DNA of 64,000 bases, taken from contig NZ_JABAOB010000004.1 in NCBI RefSeq assembly GCF_012726295.1, positions 372,001 through 436,000 on the forward strand, in the 5' to 3' direction. The position numbers and the translations under genes are program-made. The notes below the pieces were generated by a model. It had not been told where the DNA came from. It was given only the letters and a program-made list of their open reading frames with translations, and searched no databases. The stretch's first letter is position 1. Every line of letters begins with the position of its first letter. The stretch comes from Chitinophaga sp. Ak27. Its GTDB lineage: Bacteria > Bacteroidota > Bacteroidia > Chitinophagales > Chitinophagaceae. Below, piece after piece: positions 44,403 to 52,512 of this stretch.

Positions 44403-44458
44403 CCGTTTCCTTCTTCCCTGATTTTTAAGATTAAGTACTTCTACTGAATAGTGACAAC

Positions 44459-44483
44459 TGGGTGCAAACTAGCTTTGCACCCA
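44459..44483. terminator. Hairpin between the SGNH and lipocalin-like genes
   Basis: TGGGTGCAAA (44459-44468) pairs with TTTGCACCCA (44474-44483). An outer imperfect pairing of AATAGTGACAA with TTGTTCACTATT surrounds it. It lacks a U-tract, so it may be a structural repeat rather than a terminator. Confidence 0.4.
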
Positions 44484-44517
44484 TTAACCCCTTATTGTTC
44501 ACTATTAACACTTAATC

Positions 44518-45009
44518 ATGAAAAAATCATTGCGTTCCCGCCTGGCTGATGTAACATTATTTGCGGTAGCTATCTTAACGGCACTCTTTTTTTCCCAATG
44601 CAGGAAGAAAGATGATCAGCCTCGTGGTATCGATAAGTCTTATCTTATCAATAAAAAATGGAATGTCACATCCGCTACGGTAACACCTGGCATAGACATA
44701 GGACAAGGACCTATATCCGACCTGCTGGCAGTAATGCCGGCCTGCTTACGGGATAATTTTATCGTGCTGAAAGACGATGGCACAGGTACGGAAGATGAAG
44801 GAGGTGACAAGTGCCCGGATTCAGCCCAGACACGCAGCTTCCACTGGAGCTTGACGGCAGATGGTGCATTCAGCGGTGAAATGCTGGATAATTTTGAAGG
44901 CCATACCAGTGTAGTTAAAAATGACCAGGGTTTCACCCTTACAGCAGTGGGTAAGATCGATGGAGAAAATGTCGTAAGAACGCTTGTGATGGTCTACAAA
45001 GCTATTTAG
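44518..45009 (+). CDS. Lipocalin-like lipoprotein
   Basis: A 163-residue protein with an N-terminal hydrophobic segment ending in LFFSQC (Cys28), typical of Bacteroidota lipoproteins. The rest fits the lipocalin-like pattern: LINKKWNVTSATVTPG, NFIVLKDDGTGTEDEGGDKC and a series of strands ending in VVRTLVMVYKA. The ligand is unknown. It is a monocistronic gene ended by the terminator at 45086. Confidence 0.7.
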   Translation: MKKSLRSRLADVTLFAVAILTALFFSQCRKKDDQPRGIDKSYLINKKWNVTSATVTPGIDIGQGPISDLLAVMPACLRDNFIVLKDDGTGTEDEGGDKCPDSAQTRSFHWSLTADGAFSGEMLDNFEGHTSVVKNDQGFTLTAVGKIDGENVVRTLVMVYKAI

Positions 45010-45085
45010 CAACAATACCTGATTCAATAAGCAAGGATGATACCTTTCAGGATCTGCATATATCCTGTCGGTTAGATTGGACCAC

Positions 45086-45116
45086 GCAGCCTCCCTTTTG
45101 GGAGGCTGCTCTTTTA
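45086..45116 (+). terminator. Terminator of the lipocalin-like gene
   Basis: GCAGCCTCCC (45086-45095) and GGGAGGCTGC (45100-45109) with loop TTTT, followed by TCTTTTA. Confidence 0.85.
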
Positions 45117-45134
45117 TCTGCCCTTTACATTCAT

Positions 45135-45142
45135 TACATTTG
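45135..45142 (+). promoter_or_regulatory. -7 box TACATTTG of the esterase gene at 45166
   Basis: An exact TAnnTTTG match 23 bp before the ATG. Confidence 0.55.
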
Positions 45143-45165
45143 TTTTATCACATGAATTTCCAGTT

Positions 45166-46014
45166 ATGAAACAAACAGGTATTTTATTAACAATGATGTT
45201 AGGATTGACCATGACGATCAGTGCTCAGCAGCAAACTATCCATCTTTGGCCGGGAAAAGTTCCCGGTGAAACTGCAGCAAAGCATGCAGCAGTGGTAACG
45301 CCCGACGGCAGTAACAACATAAAACGGCTGACCGATGTCACCGACCCGGTATTGGAAGTGTTTCCGGCTCCCGCAGGCAATAGCAATGGCATCGGGGTAA
45401 TTATCAATCCCGGTGGAGGTTACGGGATATTGGCTATTGACCTGGAAGGCGATGAAATTGCAGCCTGGCTTAACAAGCTGGGATATACGGCTTTTGTATT
45501 GCAATACAGGGTGCCCAAAAAACAAGCGGGCGCCCTGCAGGACGCACAACGGGCTATCCGCCTTGTACGCAGCCGCGCAGCTGAATGGGGACTGCAGCCG
45601 GATAAAATAGGCATGATGGGATTTTCTGCCGGCGGTAGCCTCACCGCCCGCGCCGCTACCCGGTATAACGTGAACACCTATACGGCCATCGACAAAGCCG
45701 ACAGTCTGTCTGCCCGGCCGGCATTCGGTATCCTGGTATATCCGGCTTATCTTGATCAGGGTACAAACAGGACGCTTACGCCTGAACTGACCGTGAATGA
45801 GCAAACACCTCCCATGTTTCTTTTTGCTACCGCCGATGATTTCTACGGCAACAGCGCCCTGGTAATGGCCGGCGCTCTCCGCGATGCGAAAGTGCCCGTG
45901 GAACTCCACTTTTACGCCAAAGGTGGCCATGGATATGGATTGCGCAGTGGCAATCCCGCAGCAGACGCCTGGCCCGCACTCCTGGAACAATGGCTGAAAA
46001 CTGCCGTGAAATAA
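45166..46014 (+). CDS. Secreted alpha/beta-hydrolase (esterase)
   Basis: A 282-residue protein with signal peptide (LTMMLGLTMTISAQQ type). The oxyanion segment is NPGGGYGILAI, the nucleophile is in MMGFSAGGSLTARAA, and the C-terminal His is in KGGHGYGLRSG. It shares order and motifs with the esterase at 13456, including ALQDAQRAIRLVRSRAAEW, and is probably a paralogue. The family includes acetylxylan and other carbohydrate esterases. The substrate is unknown. Confidence 0.85.
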   Translation: MKQTGILLTMMLGLTMTISAQQQTIHLWPGKVPGETAAKHAAVVTPDGSNNIKRLTDVTDPVLEVFPAPAGNSNGIGVIINPGGGYGILAIDLEGDEIAAWLNKLGYTAFVLQYRVPKKQAGALQDAQRAIRLVRSRAAEWGLQPDKIGMMGFSAGGSLTARAATRYNVNTYTAIDKADSLSARPAFGILVYPAYLDQGTNRTLTPELTVNEQTPPMFLFATADDFYGNSALVMAGALRDAKVPVELHFYAKGGHGYGLRSGNPAADAWPALLEQWLKTAVK

Positions 46015-46055
46015 TTATCACAAGGCAGGACGGACGTTGAGACTAAATAATTCTC

Positions 46056-46063
46056 TACATTTG
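46056..46063 (+). promoter_or_regulatory. -7 box TACATTTG of the SPFH gene
   Basis: An exact TAnnTTTG match. A TTG at 46037-46039 sits 16 bp upstream and may be the -33 element. The ATG is at 46086. Confidence 0.55.
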
Positions 46064-46085
46064 AGCGACTATAAAACCTGTTACC

Positions 46086-47195
46086 ATGGGAATTTTTGAT
46101 AAACTCAGGAATGAATTTATTGACATTATTGAGTGGACAGACCCGTCCACAGACACCATTGTGTGGAAGTTTCCCCGCTACCAAAATGAAATAAAAATGA
46201 ATGCGAAGCTCACCGTGCGCGAATCACAGGTGGCCGTTTTTATGAATGAAGGTAAAATTGCCGACGTATTCCAACCCGGCATGTATACACTGACTACACA
46301 AAATATGCCCATACTCACCACCTTGCAGGGATGGAAGTATGGCTTTAATAGTCCGTTTAAAGCAGACGTGTTCTTCGTAAGCACCCGGCAGTTTACCAAC
46401 CAGAAATGGGGAACTAAAAACCCGGTGATGCTGCGCGATGCGGAATTCGGACCGGTAAGACTCCGGGCTTTCGGTAGTTACGCTTTCCGGGTAAAAGATG
46501 CCGGCACTTTCCTGAAAGAGGTAGCCGCCACCAACCCGGAGTTCACCGTAGAAGGCATCAACGAACAACTGCGCAACCTGGCAGTATCCCGTGGAATGGA
46601 AGCCATTGCAGAAGCCAAGATTGCTGTATTGGACCTGGCAGCCAATTACGAAGAAGTATCTTCACAGATCACCGGCAAAATCGGTACAGAATTCAATGAA
46701 CTGGGCCTGGAATTAACCAAATTCCTCATCGAAAATATTTCCTTGCCCCCAGAAGTGGAAACAGCGCTCGACAAACGCAGCAGCATGGGTATTGTGGGTA
46801 ACCTGGGCGCCTATGCGCAGTTCCAGGCTGCCAACGCCATGGAAAAAGCAGCGGAAAATCCCAATGGCGGCGGGCTTGCAGCAGCAGGACTGGGCGCCGG
46901 TATGGGCGCAGCCATGATGGGACAAGTAGGGAATGTCTTCCAGAATAACAATCAACCTGCCAGCACCGGTGCGGGTACGCCTCCGCCATTGCCCGGCGCT
47001 ACTCCTTTCTATGTAGCCATCGAAGGTAAGCAAAGCGGCCCTTTTGATATGGAACAACTCCGCCAGCTGGCAGTTGCCGGCAACCTGAATGCTCAAACCC
47101 TGGTATGGAAAACTGGTATGGCTGCCTGGTCAGCCGCTGCCACCGTGCCTGAATTAGCGCCAGTATTGGCCACCATTCCGCCACCATTACCCTAA
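46086..47195 (+). CDS. SPFH-domain protein with C-terminal GYF_2 domain (YdjI-like)
   Basis: A 369-residue protein. An SPFH/band-7-like domain (about 25-240) resembles Bacillus YdjI and virion-core-like proteins. An Ala/Gly-rich linker (about 245-300) leads to a GYF_2 domain (FYVAIEGKQSGPFDMEQL to LVWKTGMAAWS). There is no clear transmembrane segment. YdjI-like proteins work with membrane partners and, in some bacteria, with PspA-type stress proteins. The next gene is a zinc-ribbon membrane protein, the usual partner. Confidence 0.87.
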   Translation: MGIFDKLRNEFIDIIEWTDPSTDTIVWKFPRYQNEIKMNAKLTVRESQVAVFMNEGKIADVFQPGMYTLTTQNMPILTTLQGWKYGFNSPFKADVFFVSTRQFTNQKWGTKNPVMLRDAEFGPVRLRAFGSYAFRVKDAGTFLKEVAATNPEFTVEGINEQLRNLAVSRGMEAIAEAKIAVLDLAANYEEVSSQITGKIGTEFNELGLELTKFLIENISLPPEVETALDKRSSMGIVGNLGAYAQFQAANAMEKAAENPNGGGLAAAGLGAGMGAAMMGQVGNVFQNNNQPASTGAGTPPPLPGATPFYVAIEGKQSGPFDMEQLRQLAVAGNLNAQTLVWKTGMAAWSAAATVPELAPVLATIPPPLP

Positions 47196-47203
47196 TAATC
47201 ATT

Positions 47204-47245
47204 GGTAACGGCTGTTGATCCGGCATTGGCTCAACAGCTGTTACC
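47204..47245 (+). repeat. Intercistronic hairpin between the SPFH and zinc-ribbon genes
   Basis: Arms 47204-47218 and 47231-47245 are complementary over 15 positions with one G-T pair. No U-tract follows. Its location suggests control of transcript stability or of the ratio of the two products. Confidence 0.5.
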
Positions 47246-47257
47246 CAAAATATTCCT

Positions 47258-48382
47258 ATGTCTTTCGAGGAAAAAACAAGTGAAACAGTCAACTCGCTGA
47301 AATGCCAGAACTGTGGGGCTATCCTGCATTATGCTCCCGGTACCAATAGCCTGGTATGTGAATACTGCGGCACTGTAAATGAAATTGAACAGGAAACTAT
47401 TACTACCGCCGTTCATGCGATAGACTATGCTACCTTTATCGCAGAACAGCAAAATCATACCGAAACCACCCAGCAAGCGGTGGTCGTAAAATGTAAAAGT
47501 TGCGGAGCTTCTACGACCATGCTTCCCAATGTAACTGCCGATGCCTGCCCGTTTTGCGCCTCTCCGCTCGTGGTAGATACGGCGCAGACAACGGCCATTC
47601 TCCAGCCACACTATGTACTACCCTTCGTTGTAAAAGACAATGAAGCCCTGCAACACTTCCGTACCTGGATGGGGAAGCTCTGGTTTGCCCCTTCCGACCT
47701 GGTGAAGAAAGTGAAGGACGGCTCCTCTCAGCAACTGAAAGGTGTATATATTCCCCACTGGAGCTACGATACGGATACTGTTACAGATTACATAGGCCAA
47801 AGAGGAGAATATTATTATACTACCGAAACCTATACGGAAGAGGTAAACGGTAAAACGGAAACCCGCACCCGGCAAGTACGCCATACAGCCTGGTATCCTG
47901 CTTCCGGCAGGGTGAGCAACGATTTCCGGGATGTACTGGTATCAGCCAGTCCCTCGCTGCCACTTAAGATGGCGCAGATCTTGGAACCCTGGCACCTCGA
48001 TCAGTTGAAGCAATACGATGGGCGATACCTGAGCGGATTCCGCGCAGAAATATACCAAACCAACGCCGAACAGGCCCTGGTAATTGCCAAAAAGAGAATG
48101 GACCCGGTAATACAGGATGAAATTTGCAGCGACATTGGTGGCGATGAACAAAGCATCGACCGCTACGAAGTGGATTATAATAACCTGGGAATTAAATACC
48201 TGTTGCTGCCTGTTTGGATCAGTGCCTATCGCTATAACGACAAGCTCTATCATTTCGTGGTAAATGCCTGCACCGGCGAAGTAACGGGTGATAGGCCCTA
48301 TAGCTGGATCAAGATTGCAGGGCTGATTCTCCTGATCATTATCGTCATTGCTACTATCTATTTTGTTAGTCAATCGAAATAA
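47258..48382 (+). CDS. Double zinc-ribbon membrane protein, partner of SPFH protein
   Basis: A 374-residue protein. Two CxxC...CxxC zinc ribbons lie at the N-terminus: Cys16/Cys19/Cys34/Cys37 and Cys79/Cys82/Cys97/Cys100. A beta-rich middle domain (YIPHWSYDTDTVTDYIGQRG) follows, and a single C-terminal transmembrane helix (IAGLILLIIIVIATIYFV) ends the protein. Such proteins are sometimes misnamed PriA-like because of the ribbons, but no helicase is present. It most likely docks the SPFH protein to the membrane. Confidence 0.85.
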   Translation: MSFEEKTSETVNSLKCQNCGAILHYAPGTNSLVCEYCGTVNEIEQETITTAVHAIDYATFIAEQQNHTETTQQAVVVKCKSCGASTTMLPNVTADACPFCASPLVVDTAQTTAILQPHYVLPFVVKDNEALQHFRTWMGKLWFAPSDLVKKVKDGSSQQLKGVYIPHWSYDTDTVTDYIGQRGEYYYTTETYTEEVNGKTETRTRQVRHTAWYPASGRVSNDFRDVLVSASPSLPLKMAQILEPWHLDQLKQYDGRYLSGFRAEIYQTNAEQALVIAKKRMDPVIQDEICSDIGGDEQSIDRYEVDYNNLGIKYLLLPVWISAYRYNDKLYHFVVNACTGEVTGDRPYSWIKIAGLILLIIIVIATIYFVSQSK

Positions 48383-48635
48383 GTAATACCTGCCCCCTGG
48401 GCAAATGGTGTTTTCCTTACTGCTGTTAAAAGAGAACGCAACAGTAAGGGAAACGCCATTTTTTTCGCGCTCTGGGGAAAACAATCTACAAACCCTTTCA
48501 TATGCCCCGCAGCTCGCTGGAGCCTGGAAACCCTTTGTAGTAGCGTGTATAGAGAGAGATGATGCAATCCGGGTCCCGTTTTTGTAAAATCAATGCTATA
48601 CAGGCACACCTATTACGAACCCAAAATATAACGTC

Positions 48636-49208
48636 ATGAAGAAACTAATGTTAGTATCAACTATTGCCCTGACCGCGTGGATGATGCAGTCCTGTGGCAA
48701 TAACACCAACAGGAATCCGCAATCGGAAAAACCTGCCGACAGCGCCAAGGACCTGAATGAAATCGCTAAACCGGTAGATGAAAATTCTTCAAAATTTGCA
48801 GTGGACGCTGCTAATGGCGGTATGATGGAAGTAGCCATGGGAAAGCTGGCACAGGAAAAAGCATCTAATGCAAGAGTGAAAGCATTTGGTGCTATGATGG
48901 TCACCGATCACTCCAAAGCAGGAGACCAGTTAAAAGAACTGGCCGGTAAGAAAAATATTGCCTTACCGGCAGAACTATCTACCCAGGAAAAAAATCACCT
49001 GGATGATCTGAGTAAAAAGAGCGGGAAAGACTTTGATAAATCTTACATCGATATGATGGTGGATGACCACGATAAAGATGTAAAAGAGTTTGAAAAAGCT
49101 TCCAGTGATCTGACAGATCCGGATCTCAAAACCTGGGCAACAAACACTTTACCTACTTTAAAAGTGCACCAGGACTCTGCCAGGGCTATTCAGAAAGCAT
49201 TTAAATAA
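48636..49208 (+). CDS. DUF4142 exported protein
   Basis: A 190-residue lipoprotein-like protein (signal ending in TAWMMQSC, Cys21). The body shows the helical ferritin-like DUF4142 pattern: GMMEVAMGKLAQEKASNARV, MMVTDHSKAGDQLKELAGKK and YIDMMVDDHDKDVKEFEKAS. The His/Asp positions resemble those of the family, whose role is unknown but often linked with stress. It is a single gene followed by a terminator at 49238. Confidence 0.87.
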   Translation: MKKLMLVSTIALTAWMMQSCGNNTNRNPQSEKPADSAKDLNEIAKPVDENSSKFAVDAANGGMMEVAMGKLAQEKASNARVKAFGAMMVTDHSKAGDQLKELAGKKNIALPAELSTQEKNHLDDLSKKSGKDFDKSYIDMMVDDHDKDVKEFEKASSDLTDPDLKTWATNTLPTLKVHQDSARAIQKAFK

Positions 49209-49237
49209 TCAATACGCAAGTTGTGAGTCCAGAGAAT

Positions 49238-49279
49238 AGCAAAAAGCTTCAGGGATACGTTCCCTGGAGCTTTGCTTTT
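49238..49279. terminator. Terminator between DUF4142 and YeeE/YedE genes
   Basis: AGCAAAAAGCTTCAGGGA (49238-49255) pairs with TCCCTGGAGCTTTGCT (49261-49276) with a small bulge, followed by TTTTT. The genes converge here, so it serves both strands. Confidence 0.75.
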
Positions 49280-49690
49280 TTATTGAGGTAACTTCGACTG
49301 GATCGCACCGTATACCCAGGTACCGGCAATGGCGCTCACTAACGTAACAGCCACTACGCTAAATCCCATCCCTATCTGCGCAAAGAGGGGCCCCGGACAG
49401 GCACCGGTGATCGCCCATCCCAATCCGAAGATCAATCCCCCGTATATCTGCCCCTGGCTGAACTTTTTGGGCGCCACCACAATAGGATCGCCTGAAAGTG
49501 TTTTGATATGAAAGCGTTTAATCAACTGCAGGGAAATAATGCCAGTCACCACTGCTGTGCCAATCACCCCATACATATGAAAAGACGTGAGCTGAAACAT
49601 TTCCTGTATCCGGAACCAGCTGATCACCTGGGCTTTTACCAGTATAATACCGAAGAAAACGCCTGCCAGCAAGTATTTGATATTTTTCAT
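49280..49690 (-). CDS. YeeE/YedE-type sulfur-compound membrane protein, C-terminal-half type (DUF6691-like)
   Basis: A 136-residue protein from the ATG at 49690; a longer reading to 49849 would run through the previous gene. It has four hydrophobic helices and the conserved TGACPGPLFAQIG motif with a Cys that in YeeE/TsuA proteins lines the thiosulfate path. With the preceding 191-residue protein it makes a two-part YeeE/YedE transporter. The stop of the partner and this start are separated by a single base. Confidence 0.85.
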   Translation of the reverse strand: MKNIKYLLAGVFFGIILVKAQVISWFRIQEMFQLTSFHMYGVIGTAVVTGIISLQLIKRFHIKTLSGDPIVVAPKKFSQGQIYGGLIFGLGWAITGACPGPLFAQIGMGFSVVAVTLVSAIAGTWVYGAIQSKLPQ

Positions 49691-49691
49691 C

Positions 49692-50267
49692 TTAGTGAAG
49701 CCATTTAAAAATAAGGGGAATAAAAAGGTTCGCACTGGCAAACCCACCAGCCATAAAACAGACCGTTGCCACCAGTGAAGGCCATTGCAGGTTGGACAAT
49801 CCCATGATGGAATGCCCCGAAGTGCAACCCCCGGCATACCGGGTGCCAAAGCCTATCATGAAGCCGCCTATCACGAAGAAAATAAGCCCCTTCCAGGTAA
49901 ACAGCTGCTGCCAGCTGAATATTTCAGACGGTAATAAGGCACGGTAGTCGTGTATACCATAACTGGCCAGCCGCTCCTTGGTAGCTGCCGCTACCTGGAT
50001 GTTCTGCCCATCCTGCAGGTAATGCCCCGCAATAAATGCTCCCACCAGGATGCCTGCTGCAAAGAAAAGATTCCATGACTCCTTCTTCCAGTCGTATTTA
50101 AAGAAGGTGATGTTGGCCGGAAAACAGGCGGCGCAGATATGTCGCAGGGAAGAAGAGATACCAAAAACTTTGTTGCCCAATATCAGGAGCACCGGTACCG
50201 TGAGCCCGATCAGCAATCCTGACACAGACCAGTGCCAGGGCTGCTGAATAAACTTTAATAGTTGCAT
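49692..50267 (-). CDS. YeeE/YedE-family membrane transporter, N-terminal-half type
   Basis: A 191-residue integral membrane protein with about five helices and the motif GTRYAGGCTSGHSIMGLS, in which the Cys is the hallmark of thiosulfate-uptake YeeE proteins. It is followed directly by its smaller partner. It probably moves thiosulfate or another reduced sulfur species across the inner membrane. Its place after OsmC- and iron-sulfur-type genes supports a sulfur or thiol theme. Confidence 0.87.
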   Translation of the reverse strand: MQLLKFIQQPWHWSVSGLLIGLTVPVLLILGNKVFGISSSLRHICAACFPANITFFKYDWKKESWNLFFAAGILVGAFIAGHYLQDGQNIQVAAATKERLASYGIHDYRALLPSEIFSWQQLFTWKGLIFFVIGGFMIGFGTRYAGGCTSGHSIMGLSNLQWPSLVATVCFMAGGFASANLFIPLIFKWLH

Positions 50268-50301
50268 AACAGGTATTTGTTAGATATTAACCAGACAGCT
50301 G

Positions 50302-50574
50302 TTACAACAGGTCGTTGTACTCCGGGTGTCTTTTCATATAGGCGTTTACGTAAGGGCATAGCGGTTTAACCTTCAGGTGGTGTTCCCGGGCATATTCCAG
50401 TACGTATTTCGCCAGTTGCCCAGCTATGCCACGGCCTTCCAGCTCCGGTGGTACTTCTGTATGTATGTAGGCAATGCCGCCGGGAAACAGCTTATAGGCA
50501 ATCAGCGCGGTATGACCCTCCACTACGGTTTCAAACTGTTGTTTCGCTGTATTGTTGGTAATCGTGAGTTCCAT
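50302..50574 (-). CDS. Small GNAT-like N-acetyltransferase (YjdJ type)
   Basis: A 90-residue protein from the ATG at 50574 (MELTITNNTAKQQF). The core is GIAYIHTEVPPELEGRGIAGQLAKYVLEYA, a compact GNAT with the acetyl-CoA loop RGIAG, followed by KVKPLCPYVNAYMKRHPEY. It pairs with a YjdI-like iron-sulfur protein, an association also seen in E. coli (yjdI-yjdJ). The gap to the upstream gene is 7 bp. The substrate is unknown. Confidence 0.88.
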   Translation of the reverse strand: MELTITNNTAKQQFETVVEGHTALIAYKLFPGGIAYIHTEVPPELEGRGIAGQLAKYVLEYAREHHLKVKPLCPYVNAYMKRHPEYNDLL

Positions 50575-50581
50575 ATTATCA

Positions 50582-51025
50582 TTAAGATTTGTCAGAGAAA
50601 CTAATTTTGGTATGCGTGCCGTCGCAATAGGGCTTATTGGAAGAACCGCCACAGCGGCAGAAAGCGGTGACTTTATTTTTATGCGTTTCTTTTCCGCTGG
50701 CGTCCTTTACCACGATATTGCCATATACCAGTAAAGGGCCGTTAGGCATAGGTTCTACAATACTTTCGGCAGTGATATCGGGGGCTGTGCCTCCCTCTGC
50801 CGCTACGTCGGCATTCATATAAAATGTGAGGGCGCCAGACGGACATTGTTTTACCTGCGACACAATCTTTTCTGTGGAAGCGCCTTCCGCATTGATCCAG
50901 GGCTTTTGATGCGGATTAAATACTTCCGGCAGCCCATGAAAACACATCTCCGAATGTATACAAACATTCGGTTTCCATACGATGGTTACTTCCCCGTTGG
51001 TGTAATGTTTGGTGATATCTTTCAT
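50582..51025 (-). CDS. Fusion of YjdI-like 4Fe-4S protein and CDGSH iron-sulfur domain
   Basis: A 147-residue protein from the ATG at 51025. The N-terminal YjdI/Fer4_19 domain has VCIHSEMCFHGLPEVF and later VKQCPSGALTF, which give the cysteines for a 4Fe-4S cluster. The C-terminal part is a CDGSH domain, AFCRCGGSSNKPYCDGTH, which should hold a 2Fe-2S cluster with three Cys and one His. Two clusters in one small protein suggest an electron-transfer or redox-sensing role. It is 5 bp from the OsmC gene. Confidence 0.9.
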   Translation of the reverse strand: MKDITKHYTNGEVTIVWKPNVCIHSEMCFHGLPEVFNPHQKPWINAEGASTEKIVSQVKQCPSGALTFYMNADVAAEGGTAPDITAESIVEPMPNGPLLVYGNIVVKDASGKETHKNKVTAFCRCGGSSNKPYCDGTHTKISFSDKS

Positions 51026-51030
51026 CTTTT

Positions 51031-51432
51031 TTAAACTGCTTTTGTATTGATAACAATAGGATTGCTCAGCACTTTGTGAACAGGGCAGGAGTGAGCTATC
51101 TGCAGCAACCGGGCATGCTGTTCCTCGCTGAGCGTTCCGGAAAAATGAATTTCCATATCGATAACAGTGGTGAGTGGATTTGGCTTGGCTGCACTGTTGT
51201 AGCGCAGTTCCACGGCGATATGTTCCACGGGCCATTTTTTCCTGTTGGCATACATCTTTAAAGTAATAGCGGTACAGGCGCCCAAGCTGCTCAATAATAA
51301 TTCCCCGGGTTGTGGGCCGGTATCACCGCCGCCCACGTCTTCAGGTTCATCTCCCAACCAGCGGTGCCCCCGGGTATCGATGGTCACCTGGTAAGGGTGC
51401 CCGGATAAACTTACACTAACTTCCTGATCCAT
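51031..51432 (-). CDS. OsmC-family thiol peroxidase-like protein
   Basis: A 133-residue OsmC-fold protein. The two redox cysteines are visible in LLSSLGACTAITLKMYA and AHSCPVHKVLSNP. OsmC/YhfA members reduce organic peroxides or bind thiol adducts. It heads the tight group OsmC, YjdI/CDGSH, GNAT, YeeE, YedE. Confidence 0.9.
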   Translation of the reverse strand: MDQEVSVSLSGHPYQVTIDTRGHRWLGDEPEDVGGGDTGPQPGELLLSSLGACTAITLKMYANRKKWPVEHIAVELRYNSAAKPNPLTTVIDMEIHFSGTLSEEQHARLLQIAHSCPVHKVLSNPIVINTKAV

Positions 51433-51507
51433 ATTTTATTATTAGAAATTGTCTTTAAGCCATGCTGCCGCTAACGGTATGCTCTGTTGTGCCTGGTGAT
51501 GATTATA

Positions 51508-52446
51508 TTATCCCAGTTTAATCAGTTTTTTTACAATCTCTTCCCGTTGTGGTTCAAATTGATCCGGTAACATCAGGTGTGTACCCAGTTCCGCTATCGG
51601 TTCATCCACCGCAAATCCCGGGGTGTCGGTGGCCAGTTCAAACAGCACACCTCCCGGCTCCCGGAAATAAACGGAACGGAAGTATTTGCGATCCAGCTGC
51701 TCTGTTGGATGCAGCCCACGATCTTCCAGCAGCTGCCGGTAATGTAACTGCATCGCATCGTCTTTCATCCGGAACGCAATGTGGTGTATACTGCCTCCTG
51801 CTACATGCCCGCGGGGTTCGCCCTTGGCTTCTACCAGGTCTATAAAGTTGGCGGTATCGCCGGCTGGACTGGCAAAACGATAGCGATTGGCATGATGCTT
51901 CACCAGCCGGTAACCAAAAACGGATACCAGTATATCGGAGGTGGCCTGTATGTCTTCCAGTGTAAGTGTTACATGGTGGAACCCACGTGTCGCATATTCT
52001 TCAGGTACTTCCGGTGTAACCCAGGGAATGCGGGAGTCGGATATATCCGGTACCGTTAGTTCTATCTTTAGCCCGTCAGGATCCAGGAAAGTCAGGTATA
52101 TTTCGCCGAATTTGGACGAAGGCTTATTATAAATAATATTTTCTTTCTCGAATCGCTTTAACCAGAAGTCAATACTGCCTTCCGGGATGGAGTAACCTAT
52201 TTCAGTGGCCATATGCGTACCTCTGCGGCCGGCCATAATATCTTCCCAGGGGAAAAAGGTGAGTATGGTGCCCGGCGTACCTGTTTCATCGCCGTAGTAA
52301 AAATGGTAGGTATGCGGGTCGTCAAAGTTTACCGTCTTCTTTACAAATCGCAATCCCATGACACGGGTGTAAAAATCATAATTCTTTTTAGCATTGCCGG
52401 ATATGGCGGTAATATGGTGTAACCCAGTGATAGCTTGTTCGTTCAT
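51508..52446 (-). CDS. Ring-cleaving dioxygenase, MhqO-like VOC protein
   Basis: A 312-residue protein of two VOC modules. The first begins ITGLHHITAISGNAKKNYDF and the second GFHHVTLTLEDIQ; later segments IHHIAFRMKDDAM and GGVLFELATDTPGF supply further metal ligands (His and Glu). MhqO-type enzymes detoxify quinones and catechols in thiol/electrophile stress. It is 75 bp upstream of OsmC on the same strand. Confidence 0.9.
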   Translation of the reverse strand: MNEQAITGLHHITAISGNAKKNYDFYTRVMGLRFVKKTVNFDDPHTYHFYYGDETGTPGTILTFFPWEDIMAGRRGTHMATEIGYSIPEGSIDFWLKRFEKENIIYNKPSSKFGEIYLTFLDPDGLKIELTVPDISDSRIPWVTPEVPEEYATRGFHHVTLTLEDIQATSDILVSVFGYRLVKHHANRYRFASPAGDTANFIDLVEAKGEPRGHVAGGSIHHIAFRMKDDAMQLHYRQLLEDRGLHPTEQLDRKYFRSVYFREPGGVLFELATDTPGFAVDEPIAELGTHLMLPDQFEPQREEIVKKLIKLG

Positions 52447-52512
52447 AACACCTCTTTTTAAGCAGGAGTGGTTAGCTGCAGGTAGTCGTTATCTGCAACT
52501 AACCACATCCAC

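Noticed and set aside
45199..45990. 263-codon minus-strand frame inside the esterase gene at 45166
   Set aside because: It is an antisense shadow of a gene with complete hydrolase motifs; its composition is not protein-like.
47258..48382. PriA/primosomal helicase annotation for the zinc-ribbon protein
   Set aside because: Only the cysteine ribbons resemble PriA; no helicase motifs are present and a C-terminal membrane helix is.
49691..49849. N-terminal extension of the small YeeE/YedE ORF up to 49849
   Set aside because: It would overlap the upstream transporter gene in another frame; the ATG at 49690 gives a normal membrane-protein start.
51026..51235. N-terminal extension of the YjdI-CDGSH ORF up to 51235
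   Set aside because: The extra stretch lies within the OsmC gene and lacks any domain; the ATG at 51025 begins the YjdI motif.
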